This document shows positions 23,127 through 33,804 of a DNA stretch of 64,000 nt, piece by piece; within the stretch, counting starts at the first letter, position 1; the number at the start of each line of letters is the position of its first letter. The stretch spans positions 1,550,001-1,614,000 of the forward strand of contig JAJUBI010000001.1 in the NCBI GenBank assembly GCA_022419385.1, read 5' to 3'. The DNA is from Paraconiothyrium sp. Pb-2020. Taxonomy: Eukaryota > Ascomycota > Dothideomycetes > Pleosporales > Didymosphaeriaceae. A program made the position numbers and the translations under genes. Below the pieces are notes generated by a model. That model had not been told where the DNA came from. It saw only the letters and a list, made by a program, of their open reading frames with translations, and did not search any database.

Positions 23127-23592
23127 AGCGGTGTCTCATGTCTCTGTGTCGAGAATATGGCTGTGGTCGACGCCGACTGCCATACTGTGGTGTCTTGCAC
23201 ACGTCTGCAGGACCCTGCAGCGAATGACGTACGGAACAAGGGTGGGGCAATCTTAAGCGAGCATTCTCCACTAGGTCACTAGGTGCAACCCCGTGAGAGG
23301 CATCCAGTCACAGCATTTCGGGAATTTCCAGATTGACTCGATGAACTACTACTTTTTAGAACGCCTCTTCTGCTACTAAGTATCTCTAGTTGTACAATAC
23401 AGTCATTCCACAACACCGTCCTCTTGGACGTACCGAGAATCCAGAAAGACCAGAAAGAGTTAGTACAAACAAGTCCTGCTCTGTGCCTGTAATTCCTATG
23501 GAAGACGATATAGAACGCCGTGGATATGCTCTATCAATATCCGCATTATGCCACCCAAACGCCACAACGCCTGCTTTCACAAATAGATGATT

Positions 23593-26504
23593 TCAAGTCG
23601 CCATCGGCGTTCCATTTGCTTGTCCACCATACTGCCCGTTTGGGGGAGGTTGAGGAGTTCCTGAGCCTTGTCTGCTGAAGCTGTTCTGCGCTGCGAGTCG
23701 AGCTTGCGTCTGTTGTGCTTGTTGCCTTTCCAGCATCATTTGTTGGGGGTTGGTGCCGATACCCGTCGTCGAAGGTGCAACTGGTGTGTGTGGTTGCGTG
23801 TTGCCATACTGTGAGGGGGGATAGTAGGTACTGCGCATCTGACCGCCAGGCCCATAACCTGGCCGAGCACCATAGCTCGACTGGGTAGCCGACGGGGTTG
23901 CCTTGAGCGGCGAAGCAGTGCGTGCCTGACTGTTTGGTGTTGCTCCATACATTGGGGCCACGTTCTGAGACCGTTGGTAGTAGCCGTTTTGTGTTGGCTG
24001 TGAATACCGGTTGTGCGGCTGGCCCTGCGGAGTAGATCCGTAAAATTGAGATTGAGCGCCTGCGTAGTTGTTGGACTGAGATGAACGCTGCGGATAGTAC
24101 TGACCCGTGGGATTTTGTGTGAAAGACGTTCTTGGCGTCTGTTGGCCATAAGCTTGAGCAGCGGGAAAGTTTGGCCTTGGGGTAGCAAAGGATGACGCGG
24201 GAGCTTGGTATACCTGCGACCCGGAAGAAGAACGCTGGTAATGCATTGATGGAGATCGTGCGACAGATTGCTGCTGGGGATAGTAATTTGGACCGGATTG
24301 CACAGGCCGGCCACTCGTATGCAGCGAAGGTGTCGACCGGCCGTATTGAGTATTTCCTGGAGGGTAATGCGAGTGGGAACCCGAGCCACTTGAGACCATA
24401 CGATTCAGTGTCGGAGTTACCGCTGGTGCTGCGACCGGCGCCGTTGCAAGCCTAGACGATTGAGCATCTTCGAGGACTCCGCGGGCAGCTCTGTTCTCAA
24501 CGAGCAGCGTCCGGCTGATGTTGAGCTCCTCTAATCGATCACCATTGAGCTTGGCCACTGCATACGGCGGCAGCTGTGAAATCATCAGTGTGAGCTGCGA
24601 CTTGAGCATTTGATAGACGTCGATCTCATCAGATGATGGCGTCGATGGGCTTCCTGCCAGTGAAGCCAGCGAAGAATTCTGTATCACTGGTGTGCGCGGA
24701 TTAGTGGCCAGCGATGAGTTACGTATCCTCTGGTGCGATGCCAATGTCTCAAGAAGCTCAGATATCTCATGGAGCACATCTTCGGTATCCTTGTCAAGTT
24801 CGGTCTTTGCTTCTGCGGCCCTGAAGAGACCTCCATCTACTGGCTCGAACGTATCCACAGCTTCCTGGAACGCCTCTTCGTCATTCTCGTCGGTGATATC
24901 AATCGCTATATCCGACGGTTCGTCCACGCCTAGAAATTCAGGGTCGATTGGAAACACCTCATTGAAGCGCTTCTCGCCCACTTTTTGCCACCAGACCATG
25001 TTCTTAGTTTCCTCCGGAACGACAGCCGTAGTATCATCACGGCTGGGCGCAAAGCTAGAGTATGCGCTGCGAAAGAGTGCATCTTCTTTTGCCTGCTTCA
25101 CAGCCACAAGAGTTGATTCGGAAGGTGGTTGTTGCGCTTCACCCATGCTAAGTGCTCGTTGCCTGCTCTTCTTCTTTTCGTTGGGAGACGTAGGATCTTT
25201 TGGCATGTCAGCCCCACCATATCCTAACCAGTTGCTGGTGGCAAGGTTCTGGGTAGCATAGGAGTGTGAACCCTTGCGACTCGGTTTAGGCACGTCAGGT
25301 GGCGCAAAAGTGACTACATTCCCCTTGGTTGTTAAAGGCTTTGCAAGCTTAGGCGGGTTGAGCTGCGGTAGATGGGTGGGTGCCTTGAACACCTTGCCAA
25401 TCGTTGCATTCGCCTTCCTTTTGTCATCTACATCATCTGGTGAGGGAAAAACTTCGGTGGTAGAGATGATATTAGGTAGGGTAGATTCGCGCAGTGGTAA
25501 AGCAATCTTTACCGATAAGTCGAGTGCAGATGCTCCATCGTGAGGCGTGACGAGACGGGGTTCTTGCAAGCTCGAAAAGAGCTGTTTCGGTCCTTGAGCG
25601 CTTCCAAAAAGTGTGAGGACGGTCCGGCTTTCCGGAGACTCTACCTTGGTGGTTGAAGCCTCCTCATCATGGCCTTCTGAGTCTCCCGGTGTGCTATCCC
25701 GGGTTTCTTTCTTCGTCTCGACATGAGCTCTCCGAAGCTCTTCCCTTGCTACCAAGCTCTTCGATAATTTGCGGAAAGCTAACACTCCTGACTGCAACTG
25801 GGTTTCCTCGAGCGTTGGAGGTGCGGTGGCCAGTTCGCCAACGCCGGCACAGGCTAGTATATCCGCAGTCGCATCTTCAACATCTTTTGCGAACGCCTCA
25901 AGTGAGGTATACGCGCCGTTCTGCACCAGAGTGGTGATGGTGGACGGGCTTGCTGGGGAAGACAGCTTTGCGCGTTTCGTATCGGCCTCACCAGACGCGG
26001 CTCGAGCCGCTGACGACGCGACTGGATGCACGAGTACGGAAGGTTCTGTGTCATAGCTATTTGAAGTCAGCAAACCTTCGTCAAGTGTTCTAAATATCGC
26101 CGGTTCTGGGACGACGACGGGCCACCACCGAAAGACGCAGAGATAAGTGCATTCGGACACGACGTCAGCCTTCTGCCTTGATACTACTGTATGGGCGCAT
26201 GAATTTGTGGGCCGTTGCGTTTACGTCGGGGGCGTAGCGATTCGTGCTGACAGACAAGCAAGGAAATGCAGCTGCTAGACAGCGCCGGCGGTGCATCGTA
26301 CCTCTTCAATATCGAAAGTATATCCTCGAGCGCGTTCTGTAGCGAAGGCGCTGCGCCGTTCACGAGTTTTGTAGGCGCGACAGGAGACGCGCCATTCGTG
26401 ATGGGTGCGTCGGTCTCGGTGCGTTTCCGTTTCGCGAGCGAGGGTGATGTGGGTACGGGCGGCAGCGAATGCAGGGACAAGGCACCGTTAGTAGTCGTGG
26501 ACAT
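23593..26504 (-). CDS. Conserved fungal nuclear-type protein with Q/Y/S-rich tail; function not recognised
   Basis: Two exons, complement(23593..26056, 26302..26504), 888 residues. The 245-nt intron runs from SILK(S) to YDTEPSVLVHP; joining there restores ALEDILSILKSYDTEPSVLVHP. Seen regions: a nuclear-looking start with AKRKRTE, a helical stretch AYTSLEAFAKDVEDATADI that resembles the end of a degenerate bromodomain, NWLGYGG, a conserved block NMVWWQKVGEKRFNEVFPID, and MISQLPPYAVAKLNGDRLEELNISRTLL. The last ~290 residues are rich in Gln, Tyr, Ser, Pro and Gly (prion-like). I suspect a chromatin or transcription complex subunit, possibly of the RSC58 kind, but this is inference only. Confidence 0.72.
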
Positions 26505-27388
26505 GGCGAAGGGGACGCCTTTTCGCGACGAAGCGGTGCGTAGAAGCGTGCAACGCGCGAAGGAGGTCCGATGTCGCGGGTGGTGGGCAGCCCGCGCGAA
26601 GTCTCAACGCGACGCAACCGTGTGTCAGGGCAGGTGCACTAAGGGTGGGCGTTCGTAGAGCCTCGTACGCGTCGGGGATTCGGTGCTGGCGAGAGGCGCG
26701 TGAAAGGGTTATCTGGTAGTTTTGATGAGCGTCGACGAGGAAGGAACGCAGCCGCCAAGGAATATGCAAGGCGCCTCAATTACACGCCCAATCGGCACCC
26801 CGCGGTCCGCACACGGAAGCTGTTTCCAATGCAGTCGCTTTGCAAATCTTTGGTATCAGAGTCGCAATATCGAGCAGCCTGCGCATTGCAATATCAGAGG
26901 TTGAGTCGAAGCCAGCGCATCTGATACTGCTCGCGGCAGGCGCGGCCTGAAATAGGACTAGTGTGATACTTGCGCCAACGCTGCATCTCCAGTGCCGCTG
27001 CACCTACATCTTCTCCTTCAGCATTGCCCGTCGCCCATCCCAAGGCCGCAGCTCGCCTGTCGATGAATGCCCTTGATTCTCTCCCTGGCAGTCCCAGGTA
27101 GCCATTGCCGCTTCCTCCGATGCAGAACGCGTCTTCCTTGTGCTTCGCAACCAGTTAGTAAGACATGATTGTTCTTGGAGCCTGTTCTAAGTTGTTCAGC
27201 ACCCCTACGTACCTAAAATTCGTGCGATTACAGAAGCTAGGCTACAATGTCTCGCATTAGCGCAGCCTTGTTCACGCGCGTACTTCACGCGCCGTCAATG
27301 TCGGCCGATAGGAGCGAGCGGTAGCAATTCATATACGACCCCTTATCACTCCGATGACTATCGAAGAAGCTACGCATCAAGCAATGCA
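26505..27388. other. Divergent intergenic region with probable 5' exon of the downstream gene
   Basis: Upstream sequence of two divergent genes. The frame of the rightward gene is open without an ATG from 27191 onwards. ATG codons at 27165 and 27247 lie in other frames, so a spliced 5' exon is likely within 27165-27366. Confidence 0.4.
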
Positions 27389-30022
27389 TTGCCTGAGACC
27401 AGACAAGATATCTTTGCATCTATATTAGGAATTGACTTCGCCGGGGAAGTTGGAGAGACGACTGTTGAGGAATCGGAGAGACTCGCTGGGTATTCGGACG
27501 GTTTTATACCACCCCCGTCGAGGCGCACCAGGAAGCGCCTGCGGTCCAGTCAGGCAGCTATGGTTCTGGAGAGTATCCACAATGAAAGCCGAAATTTGTA
27601 CTGGTCGTCAGGCGGTAACAAGCTGGACCACTCTTATGTCAGTCCAGCACCGAAACGTGGACGGAGACAACATGGCGGGAAACTACGTCGCAATTCTCGG
27701 CCCAGAGCCGCGGATAATACCAGACACCCAACGGAAGGCCCTGCATCTCTGTACACCGTACTGTCACATCAACTCCACGTTTTGACGAAATCGCCCTGGG
27801 CCGAATCAAGAATCACACATCAGGAGAGTGCACTACTAAAGTGTAAAGGTTATAATGAGGAAGATGTGCATCTATGGGTGAGATGTCTCGTCGCCAGTGA
27901 CTCTGTTCATGCTTGTGCAGTGTTCAAACAAGACCATAATCGTACGCCTCTGTTTCTGTTGCTACTGTATCTTCGAAGGATCCGTATACGGGCGTCCGCA
28001 TTGGGAATGGTGATGAGACATCTGGATACACGATTGCGAGCAGAGCCTATAGAGTGGACTTCACTCCAAGTGCTTGTAATACGATTAATGCGCCATGCGC
28101 GGTTGGTCTGGCCCGAAGCACTACCCTGGGTTGCATCTCTATTCTGCGCCGAGGTCACCCGGATGTATCACCAGGAGAAGAAAAACGCGTCTTATTCGAC
28201 CACGTTTCAGTCAAGTCTAACGCGATACTGCAATTCGATGCTGTCGTTAATATCGCTGCCCTCGTCTGAGCATCCTGTGCTTGTCGGCTTCCACCAGGAA
28301 AAGGCACAATTCATCGTGTTACAATTTATGGCTAGCTGCGAACCAGCTCTCACCGTAACGCGGTATGGCTTTCAAGGAGCCGTTCGCACCCAGCTCACCC
28401 ATGTGAAGACAGCTCAAGAAAAGGAATGGGCTAGGCTTAAAGGGCCGTCATGGCCACCGTGGAAGGAGAACAGGACTGCTATGGACGAGGACAAAAGTTA
28501 CATGTTTGGTGTCTCGAGAGCATCTCGCCTTCTTCATCGGCTGTATGAAGCAGGATATGGTGGGCGCGGATGGGAAAAGATCGCCGAAGTCTACGCTGGT
28601 TGGGATACGGATTTGTCGCCGACTGTGCAAACCAGAACTTTGATGCCTCAAACTCCAAGAAAGAAAGACTCTAGTCTGAGCAAGGCACAACTTTGGACCG
28701 CGCGGATTCGAACTACAAGAACGAGACGCGAAGCATGGGCCTGTTTCTTGGCATACGAAGAGTCGAACACTGGAGGATCCTCCGAAGTCTATTTGGCTAT
28801 GTTCGAGAAGCTCCATTTCCCGGAAGTCGAAGTCAAACAATACGAGAATGGAGATTCACAGCCTGGCAGAACCAACGGATCACTCGGAACAAACCTTTTA
28901 CCTGGGGACATGAAAGAGGTCTTGCCGGACCCCAAGTCGCCGCTGCACCTTGTTTACTTGAGTGAGCCGGTGCCCTCATTAAGCCAGCTTTATCAAAGGA
29001 TGCGGCACAAACGCTTGTGGCCGAAAAAGAGGCTACTCGCTTTCCTACTTGAGACGCTGCCTGATTTCTCCACCTGTCTGAATTTACTCGAAGCAACGCA
29101 AGACCATTTTGACGGCGGGGTGCGAATGCTTATCCAAGGATCACTTTCAAGTGATAAAGCCCTTTCGTCGATTCCAGATTACTTCATCGTATCTTTCATT
29201 CGTTTTCTTTGCCGATTCGGCCGCTTTGGGCAGACGGCTCCAGATCAGCCTATCCAGCTGTCGCCAGAGGATCATGTACAGCGACTCAAGCTCGATCGAA
29301 CATATTTGATCGACTATGCCTATGCTCTTCTGATGCACTTGTGCCCAACATACCGCCCAGCATGGACTGCATTCATGCAGAAACTACTGTACGGATACGG
29401 CAAGAAGAAAACTGCAGAGAAACAATATACCATAATGTGTAGACTATTTGATAAGCTGAGCGAGATCGATCTTGATCCAGACGACGAACAATTTCAGCTA
29501 CTGTGTGCCGTCGCGCGCTACGCAACGGAAACAGCACACAAAGGGAAGCTATCAGCAGACTCTACAAACCGCATACTAGGTTCAGCTCCGCCTCTCCTAC
29601 GCACCACTTTTCACAACTTGGTTGGCGCCAACGTCGATTCCAGGTTCGCAACCCCACCTGGTTCCGCTCTGGATACGCTCCCACCTCATGTTCCCGGTCC
29701 AGCCGTCCTCCAAGCCTACGTTCGCGCTCTGGGATTCTTGAGAGACTATGAAGGCCTGTACTCGTTCTCTATCTGGCTCGCAACATATCACAAGGAGGTC
29801 ACAGTCCGAGTGAATGCCCAGCGTGGAGGGCCACAGCTTCTGTATAACACCCTGGTGGCATTGCGAGCTTCGCTAGAAGGAACACTCGACAGCAAGAAGG
29901 TTGATGAGGGTGCGCCGCAGGAAATCACGGAGCTGGCCAAAGCGCAGATTGAGGGCGTCCGAGGTTGGCATTGGCCGTCTGAGGAACATGTACATACGTA
30001 TGTAGGGAAGCAGTCAAACTGA
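27389..30022 (+). CDS. Large uncharacterised protein, probably mitochondrial; 5' end unresolved
   Basis: A single open frame of about 877 codons, starting here at a TTG, with no ATG in frame back to the stop at 27188. The upstream in-frame codons read CSRAYFTRRQCRPIGASG, Arg-rich and without acids, like a mitochondrial presequence, so the real start is probably in a 5' exon. One option is ATG 27247 spliced near 27299/27367, but its donor is weak. The protein has few low-complexity parts after residue ~120, is largely helical, with many W and R residues (WVRCLVASDSVHACAVF, GWEKIAEVYAGWDTDL, FIVSFIRFLCRFG). The pattern suggests an alpha-helical repeat protein of PPR type. No domain was recognised with certainty. 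Confidence 0.7.
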   Translation: MPETRQDIFASILGIDFAGEVGETTVEESERLAGYSDGFIPPPSRRTRKRLRSSQAAMVLESIHNESRNLYWSSGGNKLDHSYVSPAPKRGRRQHGGKLRRNSRPRAADNTRHPTEGPASLYTVLSHQLHVLTKSPWAESRITHQESALLKCKGYNEEDVHLWVRCLVASDSVHACAVFKQDHNRTPLFLLLLYLRRIRIRASALGMVMRHLDTRLRAEPIEWTSLQVLVIRLMRHARLVWPEALPWVASLFCAEVTRMYHQEKKNASYSTTFQSSLTRYCNSMLSLISLPSSEHPVLVGFHQEKAQFIVLQFMASCEPALTVTRYGFQGAVRTQLTHVKTAQEKEWARLKGPSWPPWKENRTAMDEDKSYMFGVSRASRLLHRLYEAGYGGRGWEKIAEVYAGWDTDLSPTVQTRTLMPQTPRKKDSSLSKAQLWTARIRTTRTRREAWACFLAYEESNTGGSSEVYLAMFEKLHFPEVEVKQYENGDSQPGRTNGSLGTNLLPGDMKEVLPDPKSPLHLVYLSEPVPSLSQLYQRMRHKRLWPKKRLLAFLLETLPDFSTCLNLLEATQDHFDGGVRMLIQGSLSSDKALSSIPDYFIVSFIRFLCRFGRFGQTAPDQPIQLSPEDHVQRLKLDRTYLIDYAYALLMHLCPTYRPAWTAFMQKLLYGYGKKKTAEKQYTIMCRLFDKLSEIDLDPDDEQFQLLCAVARYATETAHKGKLSADSTNRILGSAPPLLRTTFHNLVGANVDSRFATPPGSALDTLPPHVPGPAVLQAYVRALGFLRDYEGLYSFSIWLATYHKEVTVRVNAQRGGPQLLYNTLVALRASLEGTLDSKKVDEGAPQEITELAKAQIEGVRGWHWPSEEHVHTYVGKQSN

Positions 30023-30466
30023 AGGGGGCCGATCCCCTACCTCCCGCGTGTGCGGCGTCTGCCCGTCCTGGACTTAGCAGCCGCCTCTCCGTCCCACAGA
30101 GCGCCGATAGATCTAATCTAATCTGGACCTTGGGTGGCCCAGTTCCGTTAGCGGGACCGAGTTTACGCCTACGTCAAGACAAACCCCCTCTGTTCCGCTG
30201 CGGTTCCTAGGCTCGTGACCCCGCTCTCTCCGTTTACGACGGGAGCTCAGGGTTGCGAGCACGCAATATGAACTAAGAATCACAACAGGAAGCCCGTTAT
30301 GGATTGTTGGGTTTGCGGTGCAATGGCGTGCGTGTTACGAATTTGTGCATGTATATAAAGGAATTTCGAGCCACTTTCTTGAGGATCCAAATAGTGACCG
30401 TTGCTCTGTAAACCAGGCAGATACGTATCTCTAGTCCAAGAATCTGTAACAAGGTACAATCGAACA
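30023..30466. other. Intergenic region, 444 bp
   Basis: Short tandem spacer between two rightward genes; GC-rich at its left end. No gene or repeat was recognised. It is presumably the terminator of the upstream gene and the promoter of the dioxygenase gene. Confidence 0.35.
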
Positions 30467-31847
30467 ATGGCTCCTGCTTTGACAACCCGAGCGCCCACGG
30501 CGCTTCACGACCCAGGTGCTAAGAAGGCTTTCCTCAACCACGAGGCTCCCAAGCACATCTACCCTGATGGTATCAAGACCTCGGGACAACACCCACCGCT
30601 GTACGATCAATTGCACCCGTACGAGGACTTTCCCAAGGAGATCACTGGCCCCACAGTGTGGAACGTGGAAGAATACAAAGGTACGAGGCTCCGACTCCCA
30701 TCCTCGCTCCCACAATCTGACCTACTGACTGAGACAACGTCCAGGCCATCCCGAGCAGTGGACACACGTCTCTCTGACGCCGAAGTCAAAGATCTCAGAC
30801 ACCGCAGACACCTTCATTAAAAGCGGTACGCCACTGACGGGTATCTCGCAAGAAAACTTCCGTCTCAAGGACTTCGCGCAGTTCCTCAGCGTCCTGCGGA
30901 AAGAGTTGATCGATGGCAAGGGTTTCATTTTGTTCAAGGGCCTACCGGTGCAGGAGTGGGGAAACCACAAGTGCGCCGTAGCATACATGGTAAGCAAACT
31001 CCTTCTCCCGTAGCCCTGAATGGTGCTAACGGGCATAGGGTCTCGGAACCCACCTCGGCTACTTCGTCTCCCAGAACGCACACGGCCACGTCCTCGGCCA
31101 CGTCAAAGACCTCGGCGAAGACAGCAACGCCATTGATCGCGTACGCATCTATCGCACCAACGCACGTCAATTCTTCCACGCCGACGATGCCGACCTCGTC
31201 GGCCTGCTGTGCATTGCGAAGGCGCTCGAGGGCGGCGAGTCGGACCTCGTGTCTTCGCACGCAGTGTGGAATGATCTACAGATCAACAATCCCGATGTAG
31301 CGAGGACGCTGACGGAGCCAATTTGGTACTTTGATAGAAAGGGGGAGAAGAGTGTAGGCGAGGAGGACTGGATTAAGACAAGTGTGTTTTATCTTGAGAA
31401 GGGGGATAATCCGAGGGTGTACTCGAAGTAAGTTGCTAGATGTTTGGTTTGCTGAAACGTGAACAATGTCTAATATACTGTAGATGGGACCCCTACTACA
31501 TCCGCTCGCTAACCCGCTTCTCCGATGCTGGGCTTATCCCTCCACTCTCAGACGCTCAACAGCATGCCACCACAGTACTCGAGGAGACCTGCCAGCGTCT
31601 TGCCCTGCACATGATTCTTGACGTTGGGGACATTCAGTTCCTCTCCAACAACCACATCCTACACGCCCGCACAGCGTACAAAGATTATGCGCCGCCGGCG
31701 CCTCGTCGCCACTTGATGCGATTGTGGTTGAGCACACCGGAGGAGGAAGGTGGCTGGAAGCTGCCGTTTCACGATAGCGCAGAGAAGAAGAGAGGTGGAA
31801 TCCAAGTTAACGATAACCCCCCTGTGGCTCCTCTGGATGCGGAATAG
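30467..31847 (+). CDS. TauD/TfdA-family Fe(II)/2-oxoglutarate-dependent dioxygenase
   Basis: Four exons, join(30467..30680, 30745..30989, 31039..31427, 31484..31847), 403 residues. The jelly-roll iron site is visible: the HxD pair in QFFHADDADLVGLLC, and the distal histidine in LSNNHILHARTAYKDY, followed by the 2-oxoglutarate-binding arginines in PAPRRHLMRLWLS. GLGTHLGYFVSQNAHGHVLGHVKDLG is typical of the fungal TauD-like group. There is no signal peptide. Family members release sulfite from taurine-like sulfonates or hydroxylate other small acids; the substrate is not shown. All three introns are 49-64 nt and in frame. Confidence 0.9.
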
Positions 31848-32367
31848 CGGAGATCAGGTTGGAAATGTAGTATACGTGGTCAGACTCGACTGCGGGTGGA
31901 GAACTCTGTGAAGCCTAGCCGGCCGATGTACTGCCTACAAGACTGTAACATTGGTGCACAATCTCTGTATGCTGGACGAGAATGAACAAGGAAGTTAAAG
32001 CTATGATGTGTCTGCTCGAGGTTTTAGGTGAAGCGAGCGGAAGCACATTGCACGTTATAAGCGCGCATCGCGTGGTAGTCACCGCACAGCAGAGGTGAGA
32101 AACGAAATGTGAAATGAAGAAGATGAAGAAGTACATGGTATCAATTCGTTCTTGGAGTTCGGCTTCGACTTCAATTTTCCACAAGCCAAAGTACGCCGAG
32201 CATGGCGGCTGTATTCTGGTTTCGTACGCTCTTTCCAGCCCGGCGCGGCCCTAATAGATATCAATCTCGCGTAGATGCAGATTTAGAAATCCCGTACCCT
32301 CTGCTTTGCTCTTCAGACTTTGTGCCTCTCTTGCGCATACCGTCTGCCTCGCCGCCCCATTTGATGA
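31848..32367. other. Convergent intergenic region
   Basis: About 520 bp between the dioxygenase (+) and SmD1 (-) 3' ends. No gene seen. It may hold part of the SmD1 3' UTR. Confidence 0.35.
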
Positions 32368-32990
32368 TTAGAACTTCAAGATCCGAAAGCTCTTCACATT
32401 CCTCGACCACGTCCCCTGCCACGACCCCGACCACCACGCCCTCTTGGGCCGCCGCGACCGCCACCGCCACCGCCCCGCCGCGACCACACGGTCTGTCTCC
32501 TTCCTCGCCTTGTTCTTGGGCTTTGGCGCATCATCGATCAGGAGTGTGTCGAGTGGAAGAGAGTCTGGAAGGATTATATAGCGGACAGTTGACCCTCGGA
32601 CGGTCATGGTGTCTAGAGTGACTGTGTCGCGGCCTCGGGGAGTGTATTTTACTGTTCGTAAAGCGATATTCATAAGCGGGGAGACGGAGGCGATCGTGCC
32701 ATTGACGATTGTGCCTACACTCTGTCAGCATTGATCTTTCTGTTCGCGGTAGTGACGAAGACATGGGAAGCACATGTGCTGCGTTCGATGCCATCGATTG
32801 CGCAAAGCTATCCAGCCCCCACCGATATGGCATTGCAGGTGCGCGCCGAACGGGGAAAAGGCAGATCAGCTCACCATTCTTAAGCTCGACCGTGACTGTC
32901 TCGTTCTGACATTTCATGAGAAACCTACGTAGAATGTCAGTCGCGTGGTCAATCGTTTTCAAAGAGGTGTACCAACCTGACGAGCTTCAT
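32368..32990 (-). CDS. SMD1: Small nuclear ribonucleoprotein SmD1, RG tail out of frame
   Basis: Three exons, complement(32368..32714, 32875..32924, 32977..32990), 136 residues as read. The first exon is only 14 nt (MKLV plus two bases). RFLMKCQNETVTVELKNG, GTIVNGTIASVSPLMNIALRTVKYTPRG, then RGSTVRYIILPDSLPLDTLL are the Sm1 and Sm2 motifs. KPKNKARKETDR ends the core. After this the frame reads VVAAGRWRWRSRR and on to a stop at 32368, whereas the expected Arg-Gly tail (GGRGGPRGRGGRGRGRG) lies one frame away, ending TGA at 32394-32396. So there is a one-base shift near 32474-32488, real or a sequencing error in a G-rich run. SmD1 is a core of the spliceosomal Sm ring. Confidence 0.88.
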
Positions 32991-33173
32991 TGTGGCGAGA
33001 TTTATCTTAATCTAGATTTTTTAGGGTCGTACTGTTTGCGAGCGAGGGCAGAGAGACCGTGCGATGGACGTGAGATCTGCTGTTTGGCGTGCAGCGGTGG
33101 GGAAGCTCAGTTATCGCAAGAATTAGGCAAAGCTCGCGCTAGTGATCCGAGCTTTTGTCACGTGTAGCTACCT

Positions 33174-33205
33174 TCACCTGGGCACCTGGGCACCTTGGCA
33201 CCTGG
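33174..33205 (+). repeat. 8-bp tandem repeat upstream of SmD1
   Basis: Four units of cacctggg/caccttgg/cacctggc follow each other without a gap. They lie about 185-215 bp upstream of the SmD1 start codon, in its promoter region. Confidence 0.85.
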
Positions 33206-33804
33206 CACTCTTATACCCCACGCCGCTTCTAGATATTGGAGAGGCTCACATGGATCCGAAAAATCTTCAGACGCCGCATTGTGCAGACCTTTTGCATTGC
33301 CACAGCAAGAGGGGTGGGATGCAAGCCGCTCTTGAAACAGTGAAAGAACCAGACAAGCGTCTCTAGTCATATGCATATGCCGAAGAGTAGACCTATGTAT
33401 TTTTGGGCGAGTTTGTAATGCATTGGTTAAGTACGACCTTTCGATATCGTTAAGTTATTCTAAAGCCTCTCCTCGTCAACTCTCATGCATCTGCTGCCCG
33501 CAAGGTACTTAGGCCTCCTACGGTTGGGTTTCTTGTCGGAAACCGTTGGGAACTGACTTGTCTCGGACCGGTCGTTGTGCGGAGACGTGCAAGTACAGTG
33601 TATCGCCTTTTCGCAATGTCGAAGCGAATGGCGCTACTCTCCTCATCCAGATGCAACGAATAGCATCGACTCCCAGTGCATGCCCCGCACGTCCGGAAGT
33701 GTTACATGATTGTGAAGTGCCCGGCTCGAGGTTTGCCACAGATTTCGGGACATAGGCGGGGGAGCACCGGCGTGGGCACACGAAACGGTATTGGACGATG
33801 ACCC
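33206..33804. other. Intergenic region
   Basis: About 0.6 kb between the SmD1 promoter side and the MTQ2 3' end, both leftward genes. Open frames here are short and without known motifs. Confidence 0.35.

Noticed and set aside
27247..27322. ATG-initiated short frame as the start of the large 27.4-30.0 kb gene
   Set aside because: It ends at a TAG at 27320-27322 in a different frame; joining it needs a weak gtcggc donor, so I left the 5' end open rather than assert it.
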